DNA of 64,000 nucleotides. Origin: Algibacter lectus (GTDB taxonomy: Bacteria; Bacteroidota; Bacteroidia; Flavobacteriales; Flavobacteriaceae). The translations under genes were made by a program, and so were the position numbers. The stretch spans positions 62,001 through 126,000 of the forward strand of contig NZ_FOLN01000008.1 in NCBI RefSeq assembly GCF_900112395.1, in the 5' to 3' direction. Positions within the stretch are counted from its first letter, which is position 1. The number at the start of each line of letters is the position of its first letter. The notes below the pieces were generated by a model. That model was not told the DNA's origin. It made no database searches and saw only the letters and a list, made by a program, of their open reading frames with translations. Of this stretch, positions 42,189-51,648 are shown in pieces.

Positions 42189-43091
42189 TTAGCCATTAAT
42201 AGCTTCTACCATAGCGACTTTGCCTGGTAACATTTCTTTTAACATGTTCTCAATACCACTCTTTAAAGTGTATGTAGACGATGGACAACCACTACAAGCG
42301 CCTTGTAAAAGTACGCTTACATTTTTTGTTTCTTCATCATAAGATATAAACTGAATATTACCACCATCACTGGCTACAGCAGGTTTTACGTATTCTTCAA
42401 GAATATTTATAATTTCTTTAGATGTATCATCAAGCGTTTCAAAATGTGTATCAACGTGTTCTGTAGATTTTTTTAGAGTTTCCACTGCTTCTGGTAAAAC
42501 AACTTCTTTTCCATCTTCAATATAACTTCTAATAAATTCACGAAGTTCTAAAGTAATACCATCCCATTCGGCAATATCATATTTTGTAATAGAAACGTAA
42601 TTTTCATCAAGAAAAACGCTTTTTACAAAAGGAAAATGAAACAACTCGGTAGCCAATGGCGAAAGTTTAGCCTCATCAATAGAAGTGAATTCAAAAAGAG
42701 CTGTAACTATTTTTTTGTTAGCAACAAACTTAATAACAGCAGGGTTTGGTGTACTTTCTGCGTAAACAGTAACCGGAACTTTTTTAGGAGCTGCCGATTC
42801 TTCCATTACAATACCGTTATCATTTAAATAGGCTTCAATTTGTTCAGCCATTTCATCTTGCACATCGGTCCATTCTACAATACTGTAACGTTCTACAGCA
42901 ATAAAATTACCAGAAATGTAAACCTTTTTTACAAAGGGTAAATAAAATAATTGTTGTGCTAAAGGCGAACCTTTTGCCTCGTCAATATTATTAAATTCAA
43001 AACTTTGGTGCTGTGTAATAAATTGATTTAACTCAAATTTTACTATGCTATCGTTAGATGTTTCTTTAATAGAAACCTTGAAATTACTCAT
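42189..43091 (-). CDS. NifU-family iron-sulfur scaffold with tandem Nfu N-domains
   Basis: A 300-residue protein with two copies of the Nfu_N domain (about 1-95 and 105-200, each with SPLAxxLFxxPFVKxVxxxxxxxxxxxY and an EW motif) and a C-terminal NifU domain (220-300) with the cluster-binding CSGCPSS (C266, C269). Such proteins carry or deliver Fe-S clusters. A single N-domain is more common in Nfu proteins, so the internal duplication is notable. Preceded by a TATTTTTG box. Confidence 0.9.
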   Translation of the reverse strand: MSNFKVSIKETSNDSIVKFELNQFITQHQSFEFNNIDEAKGSPLAQQLFYLPFVKKVYISGNFIAVERYSIVEWTDVQDEMAEQIEAYLNDNGIVMEESAAPKKVPVTVYAESTPNPAVIKFVANKKIVTALFEFTSIDEAKLSPLATELFHFPFVKSVFLDENYVSITKYDIAEWDGITLELREFIRSYIEDGKEVVLPEAVETLKKSTEHVDTHFETLDDTSKEIINILEEYVKPAVASDGGNIQFISYDEETKNVSVLLQGACSGCPSSTYTLKSGIENMLKEMLPGKVAMVEAING

Positions 43092-43107
43092 TTTAGCTAT
43101 TTTTTTA

Positions 43108-43115
43108 CAAAAATA
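43108..43115 (-). promoter_or_regulatory. Putative -7 box for the nifU-like gene
   Basis: Minus strand TATTTTTG, exact TAnnTTTG, 17 bases upstream of the ATG at 43091. Confidence 0.45.
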
Positions 43116-43263
43116 CTAAAAGAAAACTTTAGATATCCATATATTTGAGTTTTGTTGCCCAATTGTAGAACTGAACCAAGTATGTAATTACTAGTAAGTT
43201 TAAGGCTATAATTTTTTAATAATCAAGGCGTTTATAATAGCAAACATACCTCGTGTACAAGTT

Positions 43264-44268
43264 ATGAGATTAAAATTTAGTTTTATGGTAATTGCAACAA
43301 TGTTGTTTTCCAACATGGCAACTTCTCAAGAAGGATTACCAATTTATACAGATTATCTAACCGATAATTATTATTTAATTCATCCATCTATGGCAGGAGC
43401 CGCAAATTGTGCAAAGCTACGCCTTACAGCTCGCCAACAATGGTTTGGGCAAGAAGATGCTCCAAAATTAATGACCATGAGTGTTAATAGTCGTATTGGC
43501 GATACACCATCGGCAGTTGGGGGAATTTTGTACACGGATAAAAACGGATATCACTCGCAAACGGGTGCTTATGCAACTTATGCGCATCACCTTATGTTTT
43601 CGCGTTCTCCGGTAGATTTAAATATGCTTTCTTTCGGTTTAAGTGCCGGAATTATTCAGTATAAATTAGATGAAACTTCTTTTCTTTTCGATGGTCCAGA
43701 TCCAATAATCGATGGTACAGTACAAAGTGAAACTAACTTTAATTTAGATTTTGGTTTTTCTTACCAGTTTTTAGATTATTATGCACACGGTACGGTTAAG
43801 AATTTAATTAAAAACTCAGGAGTAAATAGCGACCAAAATATTACAAGTAATTTAAGACGCTACCTGTTTTCTCTAGGAGCTGTTTTTGGTAGTTATGGAA
43901 GTACTTGGAGTTACGAGCCATCAATAATGTTTCAATATCGCGATGCTACAAAAGAGGGTGGTATAGATATTAATGCTAAGGCATACAAACAAATGGATTT
44001 TGGTAAAATTTGGGGAGGAATTTCATACCGTCAAAGTAGTGATGGCGCGGAATATTTAACCTCTACCAATTCGGTTAAAAGCCAAAAACTACAGCAAATT
44101 ACACCAATTTTAGGTGTTAATTTTAATGAGTTTATGTTTGCTTACACATACACCTATCAATCAAACTCTTTAGTGTTTACAAATGGTGGTTTTCACCAAT
44201 TTACGTTAGGTTACAACTTTAATTGTAGAAAAGAAGCTTACCATTGTAACTGTCCGGCAGTTAATTAA
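43264..44268 (+). CDS. PorP/SprF-family type IX secretion outer-membrane protein
   Basis: A 334-residue beta-barrel protein with signal peptide ending MATSQ, followed by EGLPIYTDYLTDNYYLIHPSMAGA, the hallmark N-terminal pattern (Q-x-YxxYxxNxxxxNPAxAG variant) of PorP/SprF, and SVGGI-like text (AVGGILYTDKNGYHSQTGAYATYAHH). It ends in two cysteine pairs (NCRKEAYHCNCPAVN). These proteins tether T9SS-exported proteins such as SprB at the cell surface and usually sit beside a large adhesin, which is absent here, so the partner must be encoded elsewhere. Confidence 0.9.
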   Translation: MRLKFSFMVIATMLFSNMATSQEGLPIYTDYLTDNYYLIHPSMAGAANCAKLRLTARQQWFGQEDAPKLMTMSVNSRIGDTPSAVGGILYTDKNGYHSQTGAYATYAHHLMFSRSPVDLNMLSFGLSAGIIQYKLDETSFLFDGPDPIIDGTVQSETNFNLDFGFSYQFLDYYAHGTVKNLIKNSGVNSDQNITSNLRRYLFSLGAVFGSYGSTWSYEPSIMFQYRDATKEGGIDINAKAYKQMDFGKIWGGISYRQSSDGAEYLTSTNSVKSQKLQQITPILGVNFNEFMFAYTYTYQSNSLVFTNGGFHQFTLGYNFNCRKEAYHCNCPAVN

Positions 44269-44294
44269 AATAAAGACATTACAATTCAATACAT

Positions 44295-44334
44295 AACAAC
44301 AAATCCCACTAAGTAATTAGTGGGATTTGTTGTT
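44295..44334. terminator. Terminator after the PorP/SprF gene
   Basis: Perfect 18-bp stem, AACAACAAATCCCACTAA (44295-44312) with TTAGTGGGATTTGTTGTT (44317-44334), loop GTAA. The T tract after it is short (TTT). Confidence 0.7.
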
Positions 44335-44353
44335 TAATAACTTCTTAGATTGG

Positions 44354-44445
44354 GCGTGTCAACTCCTAAGGTCGGTGCCGGGCTTTTACTACTCGCTCCC
44401 TTCCTTTGGTCGGGGAGCTCAAACAGGCCGTTCAATCCCTCACGC
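44354..44445 (-). repeat. Structured dispersed repeat, copy C
   Basis: Read on the minus strand: outer arms GCGTG and CACGC, the conserved AGGGATTGAACGGCCTGTTTGA block, an internal hairpin GCTCCC...GGGAGC, the conserved GAGCGAGTAGTAAAAGCCCG block, then a slightly longer 3' part. Same layout as copies A and B with changed but complementary arms. It lies between porP and the vWA lipoprotein gene. Confidence 0.75.
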
Positions 44446-44484
44446 ATTATCCGCATCGGTAGTTTACTAAACTATTAATACGGT

Positions 44485-45666
44485 TTACTTCCAAGTATAA
44501 TTTTTCTTTTGGGCTTGTGCTTTAATAGCGTTAGTCATAGCATTTTCTAAACCATTATTTCCCTCTGTTTTTTGTTTCGAAATATAAACTTTACGTTTCG
44601 CATTAAGTTCTTGTATTTCATTCTGAATATCTTCACGTTCCTTACGTTTTGTGTCAATATAAACTTTAATTTCCTCAGTAGATTTTCCTTTTAATTCTGC
44701 TGGTAAAGCATCATCTTTTAAATCCGATATAACAACTTCGTCCATTTCTTCAGCATCTACTAAATCCCAAGATTTGTTTTTGTACAAATGCGAACTTTTA
44801 CTAACCGATCTACTCACGGCATTTGCTTTACTGTAACCGGCAGCATTTTTATCTTGTTCGGCTTGCATTTCCATTTTGCGTTGCCCTTTAGAACCGTAAG
44901 TCACGTAAGTATTATTTAGTTTTTTGTTCAAAATTAAAATAGTATCATCATAAGGCGATGCAATATGTACCGTTTTGGTGTTTTGTTCAATAGCCATATA
45001 GTCGCCTTTTGTTAACTGGGCACCAGCTTGCCATTTACTAGAAATACCTTGTCTGTAATTACCGCAAAAAATGGTGTTTACAGTAACATCTTTTTCGTTT
45101 GCATTTGTGGTTGCATCTTGGTAATTCACCTTTCCTTGTGTGAAAGCTTCGTTTCCAGCAATAAAAATAAGCTTTAAGTCGTCTGGGTTTTTACCCCAAT
45201 TTAATTGGTTTAATGAGGTTTGGATAACCTGTCCGCAATATTCTTCACCGCCATTTGTAGTTAAGGAAAATAACTCTTTAGAGATATCATCTAAATCATC
45301 ACTAAAAGCTAATACTTGTTTTATGTAACCTTCATCTCCGTTTAAATTATCATTGCCATATTCATATAGAGCAATTTGTAAATTTGGCTTGTTTGTTCCG
45401 CATTTAGCATAAGATAGCTCGTTTACAATATCCCAAAGTTGAGCTTTAGCCTGATCTATTAAACCGTCCATGCTATTACTGGTGTCTAATAAAAGCGCCA
45501 CTTTAATGAATTGTTTATTAGGTTCTTTGTCGTTCTTTTCCTTTTCAATTTCGTGCTCAACGGTATGTTCAGTATAAAGTTTAGGTTGTTTTTTATTATT
45601 AGCGTTACAAGAGGTGAAACCAATTAATGCAGCGCAAAAGGCGAATGTTTTTAAGTGTGTTTTCAT
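44485..45666 (-). CDS. von Willebrand factor A domain lipoprotein
   Basis: A 393-residue protein with lipobox GFTSC (C20). A vWA domain follows with the MIDAS motif DTSNSM (D61-M66) in VALLLDTSNSMDGLIDQAK, then NEAFTQGKVNYQDATTNA and a strand with TVNTIFCGNYRQG. The C-terminal third is charged and coiled-coil-like (KRKEREDIQNEIQELNAKRK). vWA lipoproteins of this kind bind metal and partner proteins at the envelope; no MoxR or DUF58 gene is adjacent. Function unknown. Confidence 0.82.
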   Translation of the reverse strand: MKTHLKTFAFCAALIGFTSCNANNKKQPKLYTEHTVEHEIEKEKNDKEPNKQFIKVALLLDTSNSMDGLIDQAKAQLWDIVNELSYAKCGTNKPNLQIALYEYGNDNLNGDEGYIKQVLAFSDDLDDISKELFSLTTNGGEEYCGQVIQTSLNQLNWGKNPDDLKLIFIAGNEAFTQGKVNYQDATTNANEKDVTVNTIFCGNYRQGISSKWQAGAQLTKGDYMAIEQNTKTVHIASPYDDTILILNKKLNNTYVTYGSKGQRKMEMQAEQDKNAAGYSKANAVSRSVSKSSHLYKNKSWDLVDAEEMDEVVISDLKDDALPAELKGKSTEEIKVYIDTKRKEREDIQNEIQELNAKRKVYISKQKTEGNNGLENAMTNAIKAQAQKKNYTWK

Positions 45667-45885
45667 AGTTTTTGTTTTTTAAATGAGAAAGATTTCAATA
45701 CTGTAAAACTAAATTCAAACCAGTTCATAATAAAACAGTAATGCGTAGCACGGGCATTTCAATGCGTGACATTAACCTTTTAATTAGTAAACGCTACTTT
45801 TAGGCTGTTAAAAGGCTATTATTTCTAAAACCATCATTTTATTATACCAAGTAAAGTGCGTAAGTTTATCGTTGTGAAAATTATA

Positions 45886-48063
45886 ATGAATACTTATTTA
45901 AAATATATAGCGCTTTTAAGTTTTGTTCTGTTCAGTACGTTCGTGTTGGCACAGAATAACGGTGGATTAAATATTCAGGGTGAAAGATTTACTGTGCGTG
46001 GTTCAGTGATTGAAAGTGATACTCGAAATCCAATTCCAGATGTAAACATTGAAGTTAACGGTGGCGGATATGCAACTACCGATATAATGGGCGATTTTAG
46101 AATCGAGGTACGTATTGGTGATGAGCTTACCATTCGATACAAAGATTTTGAAACCGTTTATTACACCATAAAAAGTAACGAGCGTATCGAAGTTCAGGTA
46201 GAGACTAATAAAGAGAAGCGGACTTTATCTAAGTATAGTAAGCGATTACGAAGTAATCCTGAATCTTTTAAATCGCTTATTGATTCTGCAGATGTCTATT
46301 TAAAAAAAGATGCTCGAAAAAGTATTCAATTTATTTCTGAAGCTTTAGTTGAAACCAATTCTGCCAAAGAAAATGGTATTGCTTACGAGTCTTTAGGCGA
46401 TATTTATTTTTATTGGAAACAGTACGATTTAGCGGTTTCTAATTATAGAATAAGCCTCCAAAGCGCCAACAGTAACGAGGTGTCTTTAAAGCTTGCAAAT
46501 GCTTATAAACTCAATAAAAACTATCAAGAAAGTATACAAACCTATAAAGCACTCAATAAAAGAGAACTTACCAATTGGCAGTTAGTATCGCTTTACGAAG
46601 GTTTGGGCGATGTGTACTTGTTAACTAAAGACTTCAATACATCTATAGATAATTATAAGCAAGGTTTAACCGTGGCTCAAAACCATTTAATAAAACCTAA
46701 AGAAACGGATTTAAACTCCAAAATAGCGCAGGCTTACAGTGCAAAAGGAGATGCGGATAAGGCAAAAGGCTTTTTCTATAAGTCATTAAATCTTGCGAAT
46801 AGTGAAAATAAAAAAAGAGCCGTTTCAGAAAAATTAAAGGTAGCCGATTTTCAAAATGATATAAGCGATTACTCTGAAGAAATTCAACTTAGAAAAGAAG
46901 CCTTAAATACTATTAGTGAAATTGAAGCCGATTCTGTTTTCGAAAATGAAAGTCCATTGACACCACAAAAGCAAAATTATAAAATAGGAAATGCTTACGC
47001 TTCACAAGGTGATGTTGGTAATGCCATAAGCTACCTAGAAAAAAGTATTGTTGAAGCCGAAAGTAAATCGGATTTAATTGTAAAAAAAGATGCCACTCGA
47101 AGATTATCTGAGGTTTATCAAACAGCCGAAGATTACGAGAAATCTTTAAAAGCATTCCAAGATTATGTAGATTTAGTAGATCAGGTTTATGCTAAAAAAG
47201 AACAACAAATTTCACAGGCTGCACGTTTTAGTAAGGAGTTGTCGAATAAACAAAATAGAATTACTAGCTTAGAGAGCGATCGCGAATTATCGGAAAGCAA
47301 ATACCAACTTTCTACAGAGCAAACCAAACGTCAAAAACTTATTATTTATTCATTAATTGGTGGTTTAGCTTTGTTATTACTTGCCGCTTTTTTAATGTTT
47401 AAGTATATTAAACAACAACGATTAGCGAATAATTTGTTGGCTTTAAAAAGTTTACGAAGCCAAATGAATCCGCACTTTATTTTTAATGCGCTAAATTCTG
47501 TAAATAGTTTTATAGCTTCTAACGACGAACGTACGGCTAATAAATATCTAACCGATTTTTCATTGTTAATGCGTGCTGTTTTAGAAAATAGTGAGCAAGA
47601 TTTTATTCCTTTGGAAAAAGAAATTAAGCTGTTAGAGTTGTATACTAAACTAGAACATTTTCGATTTAAAGATAAGTTTGATTATACCATTAAAGTGGAT
47701 AAAAACATCAATGTAAACGATTTTGTAATTCCGCCTATGTTACTTCAACCTTATATAGAAAATGCGGTTTGGCACGGATTGCGTTATAAAAAAACAAAGG
47801 GAAATTTAGAAATAGCCATTAATCAATCTAACCCAAATGAAATTACGATAAGTATTATAGATGATGGTATTGGACGCGCACAATCTAAGGCTTTAAAAAC
47901 CGAGCATCAGCAAAAACAAAATTCAAAAGGGATGGGGAATATTAAAAAACGTGTTTCTATTCTAAATGAGATGTATAAAGATAAAGTTGATGTGTCTATT
48001 AGTGATTTTCAAGAGGAAGTCGATACTGGAACAAAAGTTATTGTAACGCTCAAAAAAGATTAA
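45886..48063 (+). CDS. TPR-containing sensor histidine kinase (LytS/YehU type)
   Basis: A 725-residue kinase starting at ATG 45886 (MNTYLKYIALL), chosen over the GTG at 45856 because it gives a proper signal peptide ending FVLAQ. Next comes a carboxypeptidase-regulatory-like domain (FTVRGSVIESDTRNPIPDVNIEV), six or more TPR repeats (about 110-430), a coiled coil, one membrane helix (LIIYSLIGGLALLLLAAFLMF), and the His_kinase domain with H530 in SQMNPHFIFNALNS and an ATPase domain with LQPYIENAVWHGL and DDGIG. Paired with the LytTR regulator 69 bp downstream. The TPR part is probably periplasmic and senses a protein or peptide. Confidence 0.93.
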   Translation: MNTYLKYIALLSFVLFSTFVLAQNNGGLNIQGERFTVRGSVIESDTRNPIPDVNIEVNGGGYATTDIMGDFRIEVRIGDELTIRYKDFETVYYTIKSNERIEVQVETNKEKRTLSKYSKRLRSNPESFKSLIDSADVYLKKDARKSIQFISEALVETNSAKENGIAYESLGDIYFYWKQYDLAVSNYRISLQSANSNEVSLKLANAYKLNKNYQESIQTYKALNKRELTNWQLVSLYEGLGDVYLLTKDFNTSIDNYKQGLTVAQNHLIKPKETDLNSKIAQAYSAKGDADKAKGFFYKSLNLANSENKKRAVSEKLKVADFQNDISDYSEEIQLRKEALNTISEIEADSVFENESPLTPQKQNYKIGNAYASQGDVGNAISYLEKSIVEAESKSDLIVKKDATRRLSEVYQTAEDYEKSLKAFQDYVDLVDQVYAKKEQQISQAARFSKELSNKQNRITSLESDRELSESKYQLSTEQTKRQKLIIYSLIGGLALLLLAAFLMFKYIKQQRLANNLLALKSLRSQMNPHFIFNALNSVNSFIASNDERTANKYLTDFSLLMRAVLENSEQDFIPLEKEIKLLELYTKLEHFRFKDKFDYTIKVDKNINVNDFVIPPMLLQPYIENAVWHGLRYKKTKGNLEIAINQSNPNEITISIIDDGIGRAQSKALKTEHQQKQNSKGMGNIKKRVSILNEMYKDKVDVSISDFQEEVDTGTKVIVTLKKD

Positions 48064-48132
48064 AATAAGCTTGAAGATTATAGCAGAAATTAAATAGTTC
48101 TGCTGAAAATATTCAACTTAAAATTCATAGAT

Positions 48133-48867
48133 ATGAAATTAACTTCCATAATTGTTGAAGACGAAGAAACCAGTAGAGAAATTCTAAAAAATTATATCAA
48201 AAAATACTGTCCAAATGTTGTTGTTTTAGGTGAAGCATCAAACGTGGAAGAGGCTTTGGTTTTAATTCGAAATAACGATTTAGATTTGGTATTTCTAGAT
48301 GTGGAAATGCCTTATGGTAATGCTTTCGATTTATTGGATAAGGTAGGCGATGTTAATTTTGAAACCGTATTTGTAACAGCTTATAATCATTATGCTATCG
48401 AGGCTCTAAATGCTCACGCGAGTTATTATTTAATGAAACCAATTTCTATTGATGAACTTATAAAGGCAGTAGATTATGTTACTGAAATAAGAACTAAGGA
48501 AAATGCATTGCAGGATGAAGTGTTGGTACCGAAAACCAATAGTATTAGTGGTAAAATAACGATTCCGCAACTAGATGGGTTCGAAATTCTGAATACAGCA
48601 GATATTTTATATTGCAAAGCCGATGATAATTATACTGAAATTTATTTGAACAATAATAAAAAGAAACTAGTTAGTAAAACACTTAAGTATTTTGAGGAAG
48701 CGTTAACGGATTCTAGTTTTGCTCGGGTGCATAAATCGTATTTGGTAAATGTAAACGAAGTTGTAAAATACTTAAAAGGAAAGGGCGGAAGTGTTTTACT
48801 TAGCAACGGAAAAGAAATTATGGTTTCAGCATCTAAAAAAGCTCAGTTATTATCTTATTTTAAATAG
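48133..48867 (+). CDS. LytTR-family response regulator
   Basis: A 244-residue regulator: receiver domain with the phosphorylation site D56 in LVFLDVEMPYGNAFD and K/T switch residues in FVTAYNHYAIEAL and YYLMKPIS, followed by a LytTR DNA-binding domain (ILYCKADDNYTEIYL, FARVHKSYLVNVNEV). It is the cognate partner of the preceding LytS-type kinase. Target genes are not evident; none of the neighbours shows obvious paired LytTR repeats. Confidence 0.95.
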   Translation: MKLTSIIVEDEETSREILKNYIKKYCPNVVVLGEASNVEEALVLIRNNDLDLVFLDVEMPYGNAFDLLDKVGDVNFETVFVTAYNHYAIEALNAHASYYLMKPISIDELIKAVDYVTEIRTKENALQDEVLVPKTNSISGKITIPQLDGFEILNTADILYCKADDNYTEIYLNNNKKKLVSKTLKYFEEALTDSSFARVHKSYLVNVNEVVKYLKGKGGSVLLSNGKEIMVSASKKAQLLSYFK

Positions 48868-48879
48868 TTTTACAATATT

Positions 48880-48896
48880 ATTTCCGCGAAAGCGTA
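48880..48896. repeat. Short palindrome ATTTCCGC-GAAA-GCG
   Basis: A small hairpin with a GAAA loop, resembling the one at 4318-4337. It lies between the LytTR gene and the gamma carbonic anhydrase gene. Probably a degenerate dispersed repeat. Confidence 0.35.
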
Positions 48897-48917
48897 ACCT
48901 TAAAAATTCAATTTATT

Positions 48918-49433
48918 ATGCCTATTATAAAAACTATAAACGGAAAAACACCTCAATTACCAAGTGATTGTTACATAGCAGAAAATGCTGTAATAGTTGG
49001 CGATGTTACTGTTGGAACACAATGTAGTATTTGGTTTAGTGCCGTAATTCGTGGCGATGTGCATTACATAAAAATGGGTAACAAGGTAAACGTTCAAGAT
49101 GGTGCGGTAATACATGCTACGTATCAAAAATCGCCAACAACTATAGGTAATAATGTATCTATTGGGCATAATGCCATTGTCCATGGTTGCACCATTCACG
49201 ATAATGTTTTGGTTGGAATGGGCAGTATTATTATGGACGATTGCGTAATTGAAAGTAATAGTATTATTGCCGCCGGAGCTGTGGTTACCAAAAACACACG
49301 TGTAGAATCGGGTAGTATTTATGCTGGTGTGCCTGCTAAAAAAGTTAAAGATATTAGCGAAGAATTGATCTCGGGAGAAATAAATCGTATAGCCGATAAT
49401 TACATTAAATATTCGAGTTGGTTTAAAGAATAG
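48918..49433 (+). CDS. Gamma-class carbonic anhydrase family protein
   Basis: A 171-residue left-handed beta-helix of hexapeptide repeats: CYIAENAVIVGDVTVGTQCSIWFSAVIRGDVHYIKMG, VQDGAVIHAT, NVSIGHNAIVHGCTIHDNVLVGMGSIIMDDC. The metal-ligand histidines of the family are conserved (H in VIHAT, and the GHNAIVHG pair). YrdA/CaiE-like members may be carbonic anhydrases or have other roles; activity is not certain. It follows the LytTR gene by 50 bp and converges with the next gene 15 bp away. Confidence 0.9.
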   Translation: MPIIKTINGKTPQLPSDCYIAENAVIVGDVTVGTQCSIWFSAVIRGDVHYIKMGNKVNVQDGAVIHATYQKSPTTIGNNVSIGHNAIVHGCTIHDNVLVGMGSIIMDDCVIESNSIIAAGAVVTKNTRVESGSIYAGVPAKKVKDISEELISGEINRIADNYIKYSSWFKE

Positions 49434-49448
49434 TCTCTTAAAATGAGT

Positions 49449-50741
49449 TTATTGTGGTCTGAAAAACAAGGTGTATATGGTGCCAGTTGTTCCTGCACCA
49501 CCGCCAACATTTATAGCCATAGAACCATCTCCTTTTAAATCACCTCCATAAGAAATTGAACGAGAAAAACGGCCTTCGGCTTCTAGTGAGAGATTAAAAC
49601 CGCCTTCGGTATTATTTATTCTATCGAACGATTTTACAGTTTTATCGGCGTTTAAATACAGCACATAACCCCAACCTTCGTATTGTTGGTTTGCACCCGT
49701 AACTAAATCGGCTATACCATCGCCATCTATATCGCCAGGCGCACACATAGCATGACCTAAGTTGGCTCCAAAAGTTCCGTTAGGATTAATGTCTGTAACT
49801 AATTCGTCTGTAAAGCCATTTAACCCTTCTGTTATTTTTGTTTTAGATACAACGTTGTAAGTTGTAGAATCTAAAGATAGAATCCAGATGGCACCTTTTC
49901 CATCATCGGACATAAAAGCGCCTACAGCTAATTCTTTATTGCCATCATTGTCGAGATCTCCGAGCATTGCAACTTCTCGACCACCAAACTGATCGTTATC
50001 TTCTAAACCTTCGCCAAAGCCACCTTGTGTTGAACTAATGGTTACTTTATTGGCATAAATTACTTGAGAATTGGCATTTAAAAATAAAATATCTATAGCG
50101 CCTCTATTACTGCCGCCGTCGCTAGAGCTGGGAGCGCATGCTACTAAATCGATTCTGCCATCGTTATTTAAATCGCCTATAGCAGATAGGCCATTGGCAT
50201 TAATGTTTTCGTTTTTTACAAAGTCTTTAACAGTACCATCGGTTTTGAGGTGAATAATATATAATGCATTGTTTGGTGCAACGGGGGCAGCAACGGCAAT
50301 ATCAGGAATGCCATCGGCATCATAATCTCCAATGCCTGCAACGCCATACCCGAAAAAATTGCCTTCATTTAAAACTTCTGAAAAGCCTCCGGAAAGCATC
50401 GATATTTTTTGATTTGCTTTTACTGTACCATCATTATTCATAAATAAAATGTAAACGGCTCCCGCATCGGTTTCTCCATCATCATCAGATCGAGCCCCAA
50501 CTACAAAGTCTATAACCCCATCTCCATCAACATCACCAATTTTATCATGGTCGCGCCCAAAGCGATCTCCACTTTCTAAACTAGCGACTAAGCCTCCAGA
50601 ACCTTCTGTGATAGTAACAGAGCCTTCAGGTTGATATTGTAATATGTTTTCAGGGATGACTTCTTCAGAATCATTTGAGTTTTCATTATTAGAACAAGAT
50701 ATAAAGGTTAGTGCTACTAAAAGTACAGTTAGAATTTTCAT
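49449..50741 (-). CDS. FG-GAP/integrin-like beta-propeller lipoprotein
   Basis: A 430-residue surface lipoprotein (lipobox FISC, C16) made of about seven FG-GAP repeats, each with a calcium loop of the DxDxDG kind: DVDGDGVIDFVVGAR, DYDADGIPDIAVAAP, DLNNDGRIDLVACAP, DLDNDGNKELAVGA, DIDGDGIADLVTGA. A short Asn/Ser/Glu linker follows the cysteine. Similar to the N-terminal ligand-binding propeller of alpha integrins. Function unknown, probably binding at the cell surface. Downstream 50742-50867 shows nothing notable. Confidence 0.87.
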   Translation of the reverse strand: MKILTVLLVALTFISCSNNENSNDSEEVIPENILQYQPEGSVTITEGSGGLVASLESGDRFGRDHDKIGDVDGDGVIDFVVGARSDDDGETDAGAVYILFMNNDGTVKANQKISMLSGGFSEVLNEGNFFGYGVAGIGDYDADGIPDIAVAAPVAPNNALYIIHLKTDGTVKDFVKNENINANGLSAIGDLNNDGRIDLVACAPSSSDGGSNRGAIDILFLNANSQVIYANKVTISSTQGGFGEGLEDNDQFGGREVAMLGDLDNDGNKELAVGAFMSDDGKGAIWILSLDSTTYNVVSKTKITEGLNGFTDELVTDINPNGTFGANLGHAMCAPGDIDGDGIADLVTGANQQYEGWGYVLYLNADKTVKSFDRINNTEGGFNLSLEAEGRFSRSISYGGDLKGDGSMAINVGGGAGTTGTIYTLFFRPQ

Positions 50742-50867
50742 GGTTTGTATTTAATTAACACTTAGACCTGAATTTTTAGGAAAGGTTTAATTTGCCGCGG
50801 TTCGACTAACTATCAATCGGCATTAGGATGAAAGTTTGGAAATTACATCTTTAAGTGTACTTACAAA

Positions 50868-51647
50868 TTAGAAATCGGCAATTTCAATATTGAATTTTTG
50901 GTTTAAAAGGGTATTCATGGTTTCTGGATTTCCGTTGGTTAAAAAGCGGTTTTTTGCAAGACTTGTTGATGTGTTTAATAAGTTGTTTTGTTGCAATATA
51001 GCTTTGGTTTGGCGCGCCACGGCTTCACCAGAATCTATAATTTTAACGTGATTTGGAAGAATGTCTAGCAGTAATGGCATTAAATAAGGATAGTGCGTAC
51101 AGCCTAAAACCAGATGGTCTATGTTGGCAGTTATCATGGGGTTGAGGTAGATTTTTAATAGTGATCTCATTTCTGGTGAATCTAATTTTCCGGTTTCAAT
51201 GAGGTCTACAATACCTTCTCCAACCTGTTCGATAATATGTACGCTTTTGGAAAATATCCCAGCTGTTTTTGAGAATAGTGCACTACTTAATGTGCCTTTG
51301 GTTGCCAAAATACCAATGGCGTTTGTTTTAGTTTGTAGGGCTGCTGGTTTTATGGCAGGTTCAATACCTATAAACGGAATTTTGTATTGAGCGCGTAGGT
51401 AATCTATAGCATTTGTGGTTGCTGTATTGCAGGCTACTACTATTATTTTACAGTTTTGATTGAGTAAATATTCGGTGTTTTTTATGCTTAAATTTATAAT
51501 GGCATCTTTACCTTTAGAACCGTAAGGAGCGTGTTTGCTATCGGCTAAATAAAGCGTGTTCTCGTTTGGTAAAAGCGCGTTAATTTCTTTCCAGATGGAA
51601 GTTCCGCCAACTCCAGAATCGAAAATACCTATAGAGTTTTTATTCAT
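50868..51647 (-). CDS. murI: Glutamate racemase
   Basis: A 259-residue enzyme supplying D-glutamate for peptidoglycan. FDSGVGG (D10) and the two catalytic cysteines, C73 in VACNTATTNA and C183 in LGCTHYPYL, are present, as is the conserved PFIGIEPAIKPA. It starts 1 bp after the upstream deformylase gene on the same strand and lies at the end of the run mreB to murI, a cell-wall neighbourhood. Confidence 0.95.
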   Translation of the reverse strand: MNKNSIGIFDSGVGGTSIWKEINALLPNENTLYLADSKHAPYGSKGKDAIINLSIKNTEYLLNQNCKIIVVACNTATTNAIDYLRAQYKIPFIGIEPAIKPAALQTKTNAIGILATKGTLSSALFSKTAGIFSKSVHIIEQVGEGIVDLIETGKLDSPEMRSLLKIYLNPMITANIDHLVLGCTHYPYLMPLLLDILPNHVKIIDSGEAVARQTKAILQQNNLLNTSTSLAKNRFLTNGNPETMNTLLNQKFNIEIADF

Positions 51648-51648
51648 T

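Noticed and set aside
45856-45885. GTG start for the sensor kinase
   Set aside because: The ten extra residues precede a normal signal peptide that begins at ATG 45886.
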